A stretch of DNA of 33,263 nt from Photobacterium sanguinicancri (GTDB lineage: Bacteria; Pseudomonadota; Gammaproteobacteria; Enterobacterales; Vibrionaceae): assembly GCF_002265265.1 (NCBI RefSeq), contig NZ_NOIF01000038.1:1-33263 (forward strand). Direction: 5' to 3'. The notes under the pieces are model-generated. The model was not told where the DNA came from. It did not search any database and was given only the letters and a program-made list of their open reading frames with translations. Positions 9,489-18,383 of this stretch are shown piece after piece; position 1 is the first letter of the stretch, and the number at the start of each line of letters is the position of its first letter. A program made the translations under genes and the position numbers.

Positions 9489-9986
9489 ATGGCTAACGAA
9501 AAAACTCAATCAGATTTGGCTGAAAAGCTGATCGCTGTTAACCGTGTTTCAAAAACGGTTAAAGGTGGTCGTATTTTCAGCTTTACTGCACTAACAGTAG
9601 TTGGTGACGGTAACGGTCGCATCGGTTTTGGTTACGGCAAGGCACGTGAAGTTCCTGCTGCAATCCAGAAAGCGATGGAAAAAGCACGCCGTAACATGGT
9701 TACTGTTGCGCTAAACGACGGTACTCTACACCACGCTGTTAAAGGTCGCCACACTGGTTCTAAAGTGTACATGCAACCTGCATCAGAAGGTACTGGTATC
9801 ATCGCTGGCGGTGCAATGCGTGCAGTGCTAGAGGTTGCGGGTATCCGTAACGTACTAGCTAAAGCATACGGTTCTACTAACCCAATCAACGTTGTTCGCG
9901 CAACAATTGATGGTCTAAGTGGAATGAACTCTCCAGAAATGATCGCTGCTAAGCGTGGTCTTTCTATCAAAGAAATTCTGGAGTAA
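9489..9986 (+). CDS. rpsE: 30S ribosomal protein S5
   Basis: A 165-residue S5. The double-stranded-RNA-binding-like N-terminal domain contains [20 protein letters not shown], and the C-terminal domain contains [14 protein letters not shown]5 contributes to decoding accuracy and the mRNA entry helicase. Two residues fewer than in E. coli. It precedes rpmD by five bases. Confidence 0.97.
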   Translation: MANEKTQSDLAEKLIAVNRVSKTVKGGRIFSFTALTVVGDGNGRIGFGYGKAREVPAAIQKAMEKARRNMVTVALNDGTLHHAVKGRHTGSKVYMQPASEGTGIIAGGAMRAVLEVAGIRNVLAKAYGSTNPINVVRATIDGLSGMNSPEMIAAKRGLSIKEILE

Positions 9987-9991
9987 TCGAC

Positions 9992-10171
9992 ATGGCTAAG
10001 ACTATTAAAGTAACACAGACAAAGAGCTCTATCGGTCGTTTACCGAAGCATAAAGCATCTTTGCGTGGCTTAGGCCTTCGTCGTATCAACCACACTGTTG
10101 AACTTGAAGATACTGCTTGCGTACGCGGCATGATCGCTAAAGTTTACTACATGGTTAAAGTTGAGGAGTAA
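9992..10171 (+). CDS. rpmD: 50S ribosomal protein L30
   Basis: A 59-residue L30, read directly from the sequence: [20 protein letters not shown] and [20 protein letters not shown] match the family. The E. coli protein is also 59 residues. RBS is GGAG, which overlaps the end of rpsE. The gap to rplO is only five bases, and its own stop region supplies the rplO ribosome binding site (GAGGAG). Confidence 0.96.
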   Translation: MAKTIKVTQTKSSIGRLPKHKASLRGLGLRRINHTVELEDTACVRGMIAKVYYMVKVEE

Positions 10172-10176
10172 TCAGA

Positions 10177-10611
10177 ATGCGTTTGAATACTCTATCACCG
10201 GCTGCGGGTTCTAAGCCTTCTGCGAAGCGCGTAGGTCGTGGTATCGGTTCAGGTCTGGGCAAAACTGGTGGCCGCGGTCACAAAGGTCAGAAATCACGTT
10301 CAGGTGGTTCTGTGCGTCCAGGCTTCGAAGGCGGTCAAATGCCTTTGAAACAGCGTCTACCAAAATTCGGTTTTACATCTCGTAAGAGCTTGGTAACAGC
10401 TGAAGTTCGCCTAGCTGAGCTAGCGAATGTTGAAAGTGACGTAGTTGATCTAAACAGCCTAAAAGCTGCGAACATCATCACTAAGAACATCCTTTTTGTT
10501 AAAGTTGTTCTTTCTGGTGAGATCGCACGCTCTGTGACTGTTAAAGGTCTTCGCGTGACTAAAGGCGCAAAAGCTGCAATCGAAGCTGCAGGCGGTAAAA
10601 TCGAGGAATAA
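10177..10611 (+). CDS. rplO: 50S ribosomal protein L15
   Basis: A 144-residue L15. Its glycine- and arginine-rich N-terminal extension, with [13 protein letters not shown], threads into 23S rRNA, and the C-terminal globular domain holds [14 protein letters not shown]. It is a late assembly protein. It lies five bases after rpmD and 22 before secY, the order found across gammaproteobacteria. Confidence 0.97.
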   Translation: MRLNTLSPAAGSKPSAKRVGRGIGSGLGKTGGRGHKGQKSRSGGSVRPGFEGGQMPLKQRLPKFGFTSRKSLVTAEVRLAELANVESDVVDLNSLKAANIITKNILFVKVVLSGEIARSVTVKGLRVTKGAKAAIEAAGGKIEE

Positions 10612-10633
10612 TTAACTCGAGGATGAGGTACAG

Positions 10634-11959
10634 ATGGCTAAACAACCAGGACAAGATTTTCGTAGCGCACAAGGTGGCCTAGCAGAGCTTAAGACTCGCC
10701 TATTATTCGTAATAGGAGCTATCTTAATTTTCCGAGCTGGCTCTTTTGTGCCTATTCCTGGTATTGACGCTGCTGTACTTGCCGATCTGTTCGAACAGCA
10801 AAAGGGTACCATCATTGAACTGTTTAACATGTTCTCTGGTGGTGCACTTGAGCGTGCATCAATCTTAGCATTGGGCATCATGCCGTATATATCGGCATCG
10901 ATCATTGTTCAATTGCTAACGGTTGTTCACCCGGCGTTAGCCGAGTTGAAAAAGGAAGGAGAGTCTGGTCGTCGTAAGATTAGCCAGTACACTCGTTACG
11001 GCACGCTTGTTTTGGCAACCTTCCAAGCAATTGGTATTGCGACGGGGTTACCAAGTATGATTCCAGGCCTGGTGGTTAACCCTGGGCTTGGTTTCTACTT
11101 TGTTGCGGTTGTGAGTTTGGTTACCGGTACCATGTTCTTAATGTGGTTAGGTGAGCAAGTTACAGAGCGCGGCATTGGTAACGGTATATCTTTGATTATT
11201 TTCACTGGTATCGTTGCTGGTTTGCCACCGGCTATTGGACAGACCGTAGAGCAAGCACGTCAAGGTGAATTGCACGTACTTCTTCTACTGTTAATTGCAG
11301 TTATTTCTTTCGCTGTAATTTACTTTGTAGTGTTCATGGAACGTGGTCAACGTCGTATCGTCGTTAACTACGCCAAGCGTCAACAAGGCCGTCGTGTCTT
11401 TGCTGCGCAGAGCACTCACTTGCCGTTGAAAATCAACATGGCAGGTGTTATTCCAGCGATTTTTGCATCAAGCATCATTTTGTTTCCAGGCACACTTGCA
11501 CAGTGGTTTGGTCAAAATGAAAGCCTAGGTTGGCTAAGTGAAATTTCACTGGCTTTAAGCCCAGGTCAACCGCTTTATGTAATGCTTTATGCTGCTGCGA
11601 TTATTTTCTTCTGTTTCTTCTATACCGCGTTGGTGTTTAACCCTCGCGAGACAGCTGATAACTTGAAGAAGTCTGGTGCGTTCGTACCTGGTATTCGCCC
11701 GGGTGAGCAGACTGCGAAATATATCGATAAAGTGATGACACGTTTAACCCTAGCGGGTGCAATGTACATTACCTTTATATGTCTGATCCCCGAGTTCATG
11801 ATGATTGCATGGAACGTACGCTTCTATTTTGGCGGTACGTCGCTACTAATCGTAGTTGTAGTAATCATGGACTTCATGGCTCAAGTTCAGACACTTTTGA
11901 TGTCTCAACAATATGAGTCTGTTTTGAAAAAGGCTAATCTTAAAGGCTCAGGCCGTTAA
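10634..11959 (+). CDS. secY: Preprotein translocase subunit SecY
   Basis: A 441-residue inner-membrane protein with the ten transmembrane segments of the SecYEG protein-conducting channel (443 residues in E. coli). Recognisable parts are the plug region after TM1 ([20 protein letters not shown]), the cytoplasmic loop [19 protein letters not shown] that binds SecA and ribosomes, and the loop [19 protein letters not shown]. The start at 10634 gives MAKQPGQDF as in relatives. The DNA shows less strict codon preference than its ribosomal-protein neighbours. It is followed by rpmJ after 30 bases. Confidence 0.98.
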   Translation: MAKQPGQDFRSAQGGLAELKTRLLFVIGAILIFRAGSFVPIPGIDAAVLADLFEQQKGTIIELFNMFSGGALERASILALGIMPYISASIIVQLLTVVHPALAELKKEGESGRRKISQYTRYGTLVLATFQAIGIATGLPSMIPGLVVNPGLGFYFVAVVSLVTGTMFLMWLGEQVTERGIGNGISLIIFTGIVAGLPPAIGQTVEQARQGELHVLLLLLIAVISFAVIYFVVFMERGQRRIVVNYAKRQQGRRVFAAQSTHLPLKINMAGVIPAIFASSIILFPGTLAQWFGQNESLGWLSEISLALSPGQPLYVMLYAAAIIFFCFFYTALVFNPRETADNLKKSGAFVPGIRPGEQTAKYIDKVMTRLTLAGAMYITFICLIPEFMMIAWNVRFYFGGTSLLIVVVVIMDFMAQVQTLLMSQQYESVLKKANLKGSGR

Positions 11960-11989
11960 GACTGGTTATTCCATTTACGGAGTTTAGCA

Positions 11990-12103
11990 ATGAAAGTTCG
12001 TGCTTCCGTTAAGAAAATCTGCCGTAACTGTAAAGTTATCAAGCGCAACGGTGTTGTGCGTGTAATTTGCAGCGAGCCAAAGCATAAACAACGCCAAGGC
12101 TAA
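11990..12103 (+). CDS. rpmJ: 50S ribosomal protein L36 (zinc-ribbon type)
   Basis: A 37-residue L36, the smallest ribosomal protein. It keeps all zinc ligands (C11, C14, C27 and a histidine at 32), so this is the zinc-binding paralogue; a zinc-free copy, if any, would lie elsewhere. It is preceded by ACGGAG. Position between secY and the alpha leader is the same as in E. coli. Confidence 0.96.
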
Positions 12104-12129
12104 TTAGCAGAAATATTTCTTGCAAATTG

Positions 12130-12163
12130 AAGATAGGTTGGCTAAATTAGCCAACCATCTTTT
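12130..12163 (+). terminator. Hairpin between spc and alpha genes (terminator or attenuator)
   Basis: A 14-bp stem with one bulged A (12130-12144 with 12148-12161, loop AAT) is followed by only four T residues. The same hairpin, GGCTA..TAGCC followed by ATCTTTT, is found at this place in E. coli. The short T run suggests partial termination, with some transcription continuing into the alpha genes. Confidence 0.7.
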
Positions 12164-12262
12164 GTGTGTGCAAAAGAATTGTACCCCCGCTGCGTATCCT
12201 ACACGGGCTTTGCAGCGGTTATTCTTGAAAAGTACTAGGAGTGAATAGTGGCCCGTATTGCA
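12164..12262 (+). promoter_or_regulatory. Alpha operon leader: S4-binding pseudoknot (Alpha_RBS)
   Basis: The 5' region of rpsM matches the E. coli alpha leader in layout and in key bases: CCGCTGC (12187-12193) pairs with GCAGCGG (12212-12218), the loop carries TATCCTACACGGGCTTT, and the segment AGTACTAGGAGTGAATAGTG leads into the GTG start. GTAC at 12181-12184 can pair with GTAC at 12232-12235. In E. coli, S4 binds this pseudoknot and traps the ribosome in an inactive initiation complex. The same function is inferred here. Confidence 0.8.
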
Positions 12263-12604
12263 GGCATTAACATTCCTGATCATAAACATTCTGTAATCGC
12301 TTTAACAGCGATCTACGGCATCGGTAAAACCCGTTCTCAAGCTATTCTAGCTGAAGTGGGTATTGCTGAAGATGTTAAGATCAGTGAACTGAATGAAGAG
12401 CAGATCGATCAACTGCGTGATGGTGTAGCTAAGTACACTGTAGAAGGTGATCTACGTCGTGAAGTTTCCATGAACATCAAGCGTCTTATGGACCTTGGCT
12501 GTTACCGTGGTCTTCGTCATCGTCGCAGTCTACCACTACGTGGACAGCGTACTAAAACCAACGCTCGTACCCGTAAGGGTCCGCGCAAGCCGATCAAAAA
12601 ATAA
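12248..12604 (+). CDS. rpsM: 30S ribosomal protein S13
   Basis: A 118-residue S13 that begins at GTG (12248), as in E. coli, inside the S4-controlled leader. It spans the 30S head and contacts P-site tRNA and the 50S subunit. The N terminus [18 protein letters not shown] and the basic tail with [20 protein letters not shown] are characteristic. The GTG start and structured leader are part of translational control, not an annotation error. Confidence 0.97.
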   Translation: MARIAGINIPDHKHSVIALTAIYGIGKTRSQAILAEVGIAEDVKISELNEEQIDQLRDGVAKYTVEGDLRREVSMNIKRLMDLGCYRGLRHRRSLPLRGQRTKTNARTRKGPRKPIKK

Positions 12605-12617
12605 TCGGATAAGGTAG

Positions 12618-13013
<396 letters not shown>

Positions 13014-13045
13014 CGTTTCGTTTTTAGGAAAACTGGAGAAAGAAC

Positions 13046-13666
13046 ATGGCAAGATATTTGGGTCCTAAGCTGAAGCTTAGCCGTCGCGAAGGTACTGACT
13101 TATTCCTTAAGTCTGGTGTTCGCGCGATTGATACCAAGTGTAAGATTGATAACGCGCCGGGCCAGCATGGTGCTCGTCGTGGCCGTCTATCTGATTACGG
13201 CGTTCAGCTTCGTGAGAAGCAGAAAGTTCGTCGTACATATGGCGTACTAGAAAAACAATTCCGTAACTACTACCAAGAAGCTGCTCGCATTAAGGGCAAC
13301 ACAGGTGAAAACCTGCTTCAACTTCTTGAAGGTCGTCTAGATAACGTAGTTTACCGTATGGGCTTTGGTGCAACTCGCGCTGAATCTCGTCAACTGGTAA
13401 GCCACAAAGCGATCCTAGTTAACGGTCAAGTCGTAAACGTTCCTTCTTTCAAGGTAGCGGCTAACGACGTTGTTAGCATTCGTGAGAAAGCTAAGAACCA
13501 AGCACGCATCAAAGCAGCTCTAGAAGTTGCTACGCAGCGTGAACTACCGACTTGGGTCGAAGTAGACAACAGCAAAATGGAAGGTACGTTCAAGCGTCTT
13601 CCAGAGCGTTCTGATTTGTCTGCCGACATCAATGAACACCTGATCGTCGAGCTTTACTCTAAGTAA
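13046..13666 (+). CDS. rpsD: 30S ribosomal protein S4 (alpha operon autoregulator)
   Basis: A 206-residue S4, identical in length to E. coli. It nucleates 16S rRNA 5'-domain folding and represses the alpha operon through the pseudoknot before rpsM. The S4 RNA-binding domain covers about residues 96-160 with [20 protein letters not shown]. The N terminus [18 protein letters not shown] is typical. RBS is ACTGGAGA. Followed by rpoA after 23 bases. Confidence 0.97.
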   Translation: MARYLGPKLKLSRREGTDLFLKSGVRAIDTKCKIDNAPGQHGARRGRLSDYGVQLREKQKVRRTYGVLEKQFRNYYQEAARIKGNTGENLLQLLEGRLDNVVYRMGFGATRAESRQLVSHKAILVNGQVVNVPSFKVAANDVVSIREKAKNQARIKAALEVATQRELPTWVEVDNSKMEGTFKRLPERSDLSADINEHLIVELYSK

Positions 13667-13689
13667 GGCTATAGTTAAGAGAGGACACA

Positions 13690-14679
13690 ATGCAGGGTTC
13701 TGTAACAGAATTTCTTAAGCCACGTCTTGTTGATATCGAACAAGTTAACACGACGCATGCAAAAGTAACTCTAGAGCCACTAGAGCGTGGTTTTGGCCAC
13801 ACTTTAGGTAACGCTCTTCGTCGTATTTTACTTTCTTCTATGCCGGGTTGTGCCGTAACTGAAGTTGAAATCGACGGTGTGTTACACGAGTACAGCACCA
13901 AAGAGGGAGTACAGGAAGATGTTCTTGAGATCCTTCTAAACCTTAAAGGTCTAGCCGTTAAGGTTGAGGGTAAAGACGAAGTTATCCTTACTCTGAACAA
14001 ATCTGGTGCAGGCCCTGTTGTTGCAGGTGACATCACCCACGACGGTGATGTTGAGATTGCGAACTCAGAACACGTAATCTGCCACCTAACTGATGACAAT
14101 GCTGATATCAGCATGCGCATCAAGGTAGAGCGTGGTCGTGGCTATGTACCAGCATCTGCTCGTATTCACACTGAAGAAGATGAGCGTCCAATTGGTCGTC
14201 TGTTAGTTGATTCAACTTTCAGCCCAGTTGACCGTATCGCTTACTCTGTAGAGGCAGCTCGCGTTGAACAACGTACTGACCTAGACAAATTAGTAATCGA
14301 TATGGAGACAAACGGTACGCTTGATCCTGAGGAAGCTATCCGTCGCGCAGCAACTATTCTTGCTGAGCAACTGGATGCATTCGTAGATCTACGTGATGTA
14401 CGAGTTCCTGAAGAGAAAGAAGAAAAGCCAGAGTTCGATCCGATCCTACTGCGTCCTGTAGACGATCTTGAACTAACTGTTCGCTCTGCTAACTGTTTGA
14501 AAGCAGAAGCGATCCATTACATCGGTGATCTTGTTCAGCGCACTGAGGTTGAGCTACTTAAAACGCCAAACCTTGGTAAGAAGTCTTTAACAGAAATTAA
14601 AGACGTGCTGGCATCTCGTGGTCTGTCTCTAGGCATGCGCCTAGAAAACTGGCCGCCAGCATCAATCGCTGAAGATTAA
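13690..14679 (+). CDS. rpoA: RNA polymerase alpha subunit
   Basis: A 329-residue alpha subunit, the E. coli length. The N-terminal domain (about 1-235; [20 protein letters not shown]) dimerises and assembles polymerase. A linker with acidic and proline residues ([12 protein letters not shown]) leads to the C-terminal domain (about 250-329) that binds UP elements and activators; R265 in ELTVRSANC, the main DNA-contact residue, is present. This matters locally because the rrn P1 promoter at the end of the window has an A+T-rich upstream region. RBS is AGAGGA. Confidence 0.98.
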   Translation: MQGSVTEFLKPRLVDIEQVNTTHAKVTLEPLERGFGHTLGNALRRILLSSMPGCAVTEVEIDGVLHEYSTKEGVQEDVLEILLNLKGLAVKVEGKDEVILTLNKSGAGPVVAGDITHDGDVEIANSEHVICHLTDDNADISMRIKVERGRGYVPASARIHTEEDERPIGRLLVDSTFSPVDRIAYSVEAARVEQRTDLDKLVIDMETNGTLDPEEAIRRAATILAEQLDAFVDLRDVRVPEEKEEKPEFDPILLRPVDDLELTVRSANCLKAEAIHYIGDLVQRTEVELLKTPNLGKKSLTEIKDVLASRGLSLGMRLENWPPASIAED

Positions 14680-14709
14680 TAGTTACTGATATCTAGTTAG
14701 AAGGATTAG

Positions 14710-15096
<387 letters not shown>

Positions 15097-15114
15097 GCAC
15101 TAGCCGTTAAATTA

Positions 15115-15148
15115 AAAAGAGCCGAGTCTTAGACTCGGCTTTTTTTTT
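15115..15148 (+). terminator. Terminator after rplQ
   Basis: AGCCGAGTC (15120-15128) and GACTCGGCT (15132-15140) form a perfect 9-bp stem with a TTA loop, followed by eight more T residues and preceded by A residues that could extend pairing. This should strongly terminate alpha operon transcription. Confidence 0.95.
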
Positions 15149-15182
15149 GCATTGAATTTCTTGATAGCATAAGGAGTTTGAT

Positions 15183-16205
15183 GTGGTTTATTTACTACTT
15201 GATAGTTCAGGTTTTGGCGGCATTGAAAGCCATGTTCTACAATTGGCTCGCTTACTGAAAAGCAAGCAGCAAGCGGTTACCGTTGTTTTTATGCGTCATT
15301 ATGTTGATCACCCTCTCTATCAGCAATTAGATGTAGCAGCTATCCCTTTTCATTTCTTGCATGCTTATGGAAAAAAACGTCATTCTGCATACTCTTTTGC
15401 GAAGCAATTGAACCGCAATGATGTGCTGCATGCTCATGGTTACAAAGCGTCTATTTTTATCCGCGCCCTTCGATTTTTTACTACTTCCACTATCGTCACT
15501 ACATTTCATGCAGGTGAAACATCATTTGGCCGCGTTGCGATCTATGAATGGTGTAATCGTGTCTCTAGCTTTATGTCGTATAATCTTGCTGTTAGCCAAG
15601 CGATACAATCTTCGATTCCAGCTCAGTGTGAGCTACTTTCTAATTTTGTGCCTGTTTCCAACAATGTAGAGTGCTTACCGTTTGGCAAGCCGCGTCGTTT
15701 GCAGGTGGGGTTTGTTGGGCGGTTGTGCGCTGTAAAAGGGATTGATCGGTTTTTATGGCTAGCGGCTCAAAATGATGGATGTGATTACCATGTTTTCGGT
15801 GATGGCGAAGATGTTGAATTGCTCCAGAGTATTGAGAGCCTGAGCGCTAAATTCTCTATTCATTGGCATGGTCGAGTTGATGATATGGCTGAACATTGGC
15901 ATGCGTTAGATATTTTACTGATGCCTTCACGTGCAGAAGGCTTACCTATGGCCGCATTAGAAGCCATGTCGCATGGAGTGATTACTATCGCGACCGATGT
16001 TGGGGATCTTGCTCGTTTATTACCAAACAACTGTATTGTTGAACAATCAAAATGGAAGACCTTGGCTGACACGGTCAAGACTTTTGATAACGACAAAGCT
16101 TTGGCCTTGGATGTTGCCATTAAGCAACAGCAACATATTAAGGATACTTATAGCTGTGAAGCTCGATGGCCGCAATTGAAAGCTATTTATCAACTAACAG
16201 AGTAA
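15183..16205 (+). CDS. Glycosyltransferase family 4 (polysaccharide locus)
   Basis: The 340-residue protein has the GT-B, family GT4 layout: an N-terminal acceptor domain (FGGIESHVLQLARLL; H85 in HAHGYK) and a C-terminal nucleotide-sugar domain with FVGRLCAVKGID (R180, K185) and the E-x7-E motif at E252 and E260 (EGLPMAALEAMSHG). It would add a sugar to a lipid-linked intermediate at the cytoplasmic membrane. The start is GTG at 15183, six bases after AAGGAG; an ATG at 15181 is in another frame. It follows the rplQ terminator by 34 bases with no clear promoter and converges on sypE with a 13-base gap. Which syp glycosyltransferase it replaces, if any, cannot be told. Confidence 0.9.
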   Translation: MVYLLLDSSGFGGIESHVLQLARLLKSKQQAVTVVFMRHYVDHPLYQQLDVAAIPFHFLHAYGKKRHSAYSFAKQLNRNDVLHAHGYKASIFIRALRFFTTSTIVTTFHAGETSFGRVAIYEWCNRVSSFMSYNLAVSQAIQSSIPAQCELLSNFVPVSNNVECLPFGKPRRLQVGFVGRLCAVKGIDRFLWLAAQNDGCDYHVFGDGEDVELLQSIESLSAKFSIHWHGRVDDMAEHWHALDILLMPSRAEGLPMAALEAMSHGVITIATDVGDLARLLPNNCIVEQSKWKTLADTVKTFDNDKALALDVAIKQQQHIKDTYSCEARWPQLKAIYQLTE

Positions 16206-16218
16206 TTCACTATCAGGT

Positions 16219-17688
16219 TTAGTGGTGGCTATGGCAGTAGCTAATGCTAACTAACGTTTTATCATCGGCAGTCATGGGGGCGTTGTATTGCCACAATTCT
16301 TGGTGGCGTTGTTCGGGGGTAAGATCTGTTAATAGCCTAAGAGCTTTCTTATTCCACTCCGATTCCGCTAGACCATCACTATAGCAATGGATGCTGGCAC
16401 CTGAACTCAATGTGTTTAGCCATGGCTCATCATCTATTTCATCAAATAGCCCTAGCAATCCAGAGGTTTGTTGAATCTCATCGCTTTGCTTTTGTGAACA
16501 ATACAAAGGTGCTGGCATACCCGCGTTGAAACACGCAACTTGGCCATCTTTTTGCAAATGGATCAGCATTAAGCACAGTAGATGCTGCGATTGGCTTAGA
16601 TACAGCCTGGTATTGAGGTGCTGGTAAAGCTGGGCCGGACTAATGTCATCATTTTCCAACAGCCCACTAATATAACCTAACCATACTGCGCCATTGGCTT
16701 TCGCTATAGCGCCGTGTCCCATGTGATCACCTAAGATGACTAACGTCGTGCCGTCAGCCAGGCTATGTTGCATTACAAAGTCTCCACTGCTTTCTGCTTG
16801 TTGGCTGATTTCGATGTGCCAGTGGGTTACTTCTGTTTGACGTATAGGTAGCGGAAGACATAAAGCCAGTTGTTGCTCGAATTGTAATTGGTATTGAGTG
16901 GTAAGGTGAAGATGCCTTTCTAGTACACGCTGGATAACGCCTAGTAAATGAGGTTTATTGATTGGTTTCAGTAAGTAGTCATCAATGGCTGATTGCCCTG
17001 CCAGTTCTATGCTATCAGCTAGGCTGTCACCAGAGATAAAAACAAAGGGTAATATTGCATGTCTTCGTTGCTGTTTGACGTGATCACGGAAGGTGATCCC
17101 ACTCATGATAGGCATGTGAAAATCAGTTAATACAAGGTCACAATGATTATGAGTCAGCCATTCAATTGCTTCTGTTGCTTGGCTAAAAATAGTGAGCTGA
17201 TAATTATCTTCAAGGAAGTGCGCTAAAAGCTTCAACTGGCTTTGGCTGTCATCAACAATTAATAGATGCTGTTTTTGCTTTTGATTAGACAGGTAAAACG
17301 TAATTATATTGGTATCGTTTGATGTTCGGTAATCAAAATTAGCAAAGGTAGCTTTGATAATAGCAAGCCCCATACCTGACTCGCTCAACATATTGGGGAG
17401 ATCAGCAGCGTTGATCATTGCGTTCAGCTCCTCCCATGGAGAACCATTATCATGAATTTCTAGGCAGTCTCCTTGCTTGTTTCTTCCGTAGCGAATTGTG
17501 ATGGTGCTGGGTGGCTGTGGAGGATGTTTCAGTAAATTAGTACTATATTCACTACATACGAGTTGTAATTGCTGTAAACGAGTAGGGTTAATGTCTAGCG
17601 CTGCTGCTTTATCAGTGAAAAGACTACGAATATGACTCAGCGTCGAGTAGTTAAGTTGAAAGCGGCGTTGCAGCAATACTTGATCCAT
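16219..17688 (-). CDS. sypE: SypE-like regulator: RsbW kinase / receiver / PP2C phosphatase
   Basis: The 489 residues comprise three domains. An RsbW-like ATPase/serine kinase comes first (about 1-135: N-box E47 and N51, G1 box D80-x-G82, G2 box GMG at 105-107). A receiver follows (about 140-255: D146/D147, phospho-acceptor D189 in LVLTDFHMP, S219, K241). A PP2C/SpoIIE-type phosphatase ends it (about 285-485: D303, D321 in GDHMGHG, D438 in YSDG, D475/D476). This order is that of V. fischeri SypE, which phosphorylates or dephosphorylates the STAS protein SypA depending on receiver state. All key residues are present, so both activities look intact. It shares one base with sypD (TAATG), and sypA lies four genes upstream in the same train. 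Confidence 0.9.
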   Translation of the reverse strand: MDQVLLQRRFQLNYSTLSHIRSLFTDKAAALDINPTRLQQLQLVCSEYSTNLLKHPPQPPSTITIRYGRNKQGDCLEIHDNGSPWEELNAMINAADLPNMLSESGMGLAIIKATFANFDYRTSNDTNIITFYLSNQKQKQHLLIVDDSQSQLKLLAHFLEDNYQLTIFSQATEAIEWLTHNHCDLVLTDFHMPIMSGITFRDHVKQQRRHAILPFVFISGDSLADSIELAGQSAIDDYLLKPINKPHLLGVIQRVLERHLHLTTQYQLQFEQQLALCLPLPIRQTEVTHWHIEISQQAESSGDFVMQHSLADGTTLVILGDHMGHGAIAKANGAVWLGYISGLLENDDISPAQLYQHLNTRLYLSQSQHLLCLMLIHLQKDGQVACFNAGMPAPLYCSQKQSDEIQQTSGLLGLFDEIDDEPWLNTLSSGASIHCYSDGLAESEWNKKALRLLTDLTPEQRHQELWQYNAPMTADDKTLVSISYCHSHH

Positions 17689-18383
17689 TACTGATACTTA
17701 CCTTGTAATAATGGATTGGTTTGTAAGTAGTTTCTGATTTGCTGTTTCATTATTTTGGGCAACCACTTCGCTTTGTTTTCCATAACCCGTCGTATCTCTT
17801 CTGCTAATGTTGGATTAATTTGATCGTTAATTAAGGTCCCGATTAAATCTACATTCCCTTGTTCAAGGCGCTGGACACTTGCGAGCACTTCGCTTTCGGT
17901 TGTTTTACCTGCAGCAATACACAAGATAGTGCCATTACTTGCATGACTGATAGAGGCAATAGCAAGATTTCGCCAATTGGCTGTATTGATATTGCCTACA
18001 TCACAGATGATGTACTGATAGTCATCAAGCCATTGCTTAACCGCTGCGGCGAGTATTTGTGGTTGGCGCAGCTCTAAAATTGTTTGTTGTGATTGAGGCT
18101 GCGGTAATAAATCGAGCTCCTTACTTAACACTCTGATGTGTTTGGAAAAGTCTGCAGCCTGACACGACCAATCGGCTTTGGGGTAACCTTGACCTGATCC
18201 AGCAAGATCGAGGTCGATCAGCAATGTCTTCGGCTGATCGGCGGATAAACGTTGTGCCAGCCAATAGGCTTGCGTTGAGGTGCCACAGCCTGAACTGGCA
18301 CCAGCAAAGGTAATAATACGGCATTGACGTTGATGGATTTGTTGAAAGAGTTGGTCAAATTCCTGACTTAGCCACGGCTTCAT
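17688..18383 (-). CDS. sypD: SypD-like P-loop ATPase (BY-kinase/ParA-type fold), degenerate Walker A
   Basis: The 231-residue protein resembles CpsD/CapB-type ATPases that act with Wzz-like proteins in capsule chain-length control. The Walker A region at residues 28-36 reads GASSGCGTS, where relatives have G-x-G-K-S/T: the catalytic lysine is replaced by threonine. Walker A' (LLIDLDL) and a Walker B-like IICDVG are present. The C terminus has no tyrosine cluster (only isolated Y residues), so autophosphorylation as a classical BY-kinase is doubtful. It overlaps sypC by four bases (ATGA) and sypE by one. A structural or regulatory partner of SypO is a reasonable guess. Confidence 0.8.
   Translation of the reverse strand: MKPWLSQEFDQLFQQIHQRQCRIITFAGASSGCGTSTQAYWLAQRLSADQPKTLLIDLDLAGSGQGYPKADWSCQAADFSKHIRVLSKELDLLPQPQSQQTILELRQPQILAAAVKQWLDDYQYIICDVGNINTANWRNLAIASISHASNGTILCIAAGKTTESEVLASVQRLEQGNVDLIGTLINDQINPTLAEEIRRVMENKAKWLPKIMKQQIRNYLQTNPLLQGKYQ

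Noticed and set aside
9632-9970. Long minus-strand open frame opposite rpsE, and similar ones opposite rplN, rpoA and sypC
   Set aside because: These are antisense shadows of strongly biased coding sequence; they have no ribosome binding sites and their products resemble no family.
16208-16224. CACTA-N7-TAGTG as a bidirectional terminator between the convergent glycosyltransferase and sypE
   Set aside because: Only five base pairs and no T run on either strand.
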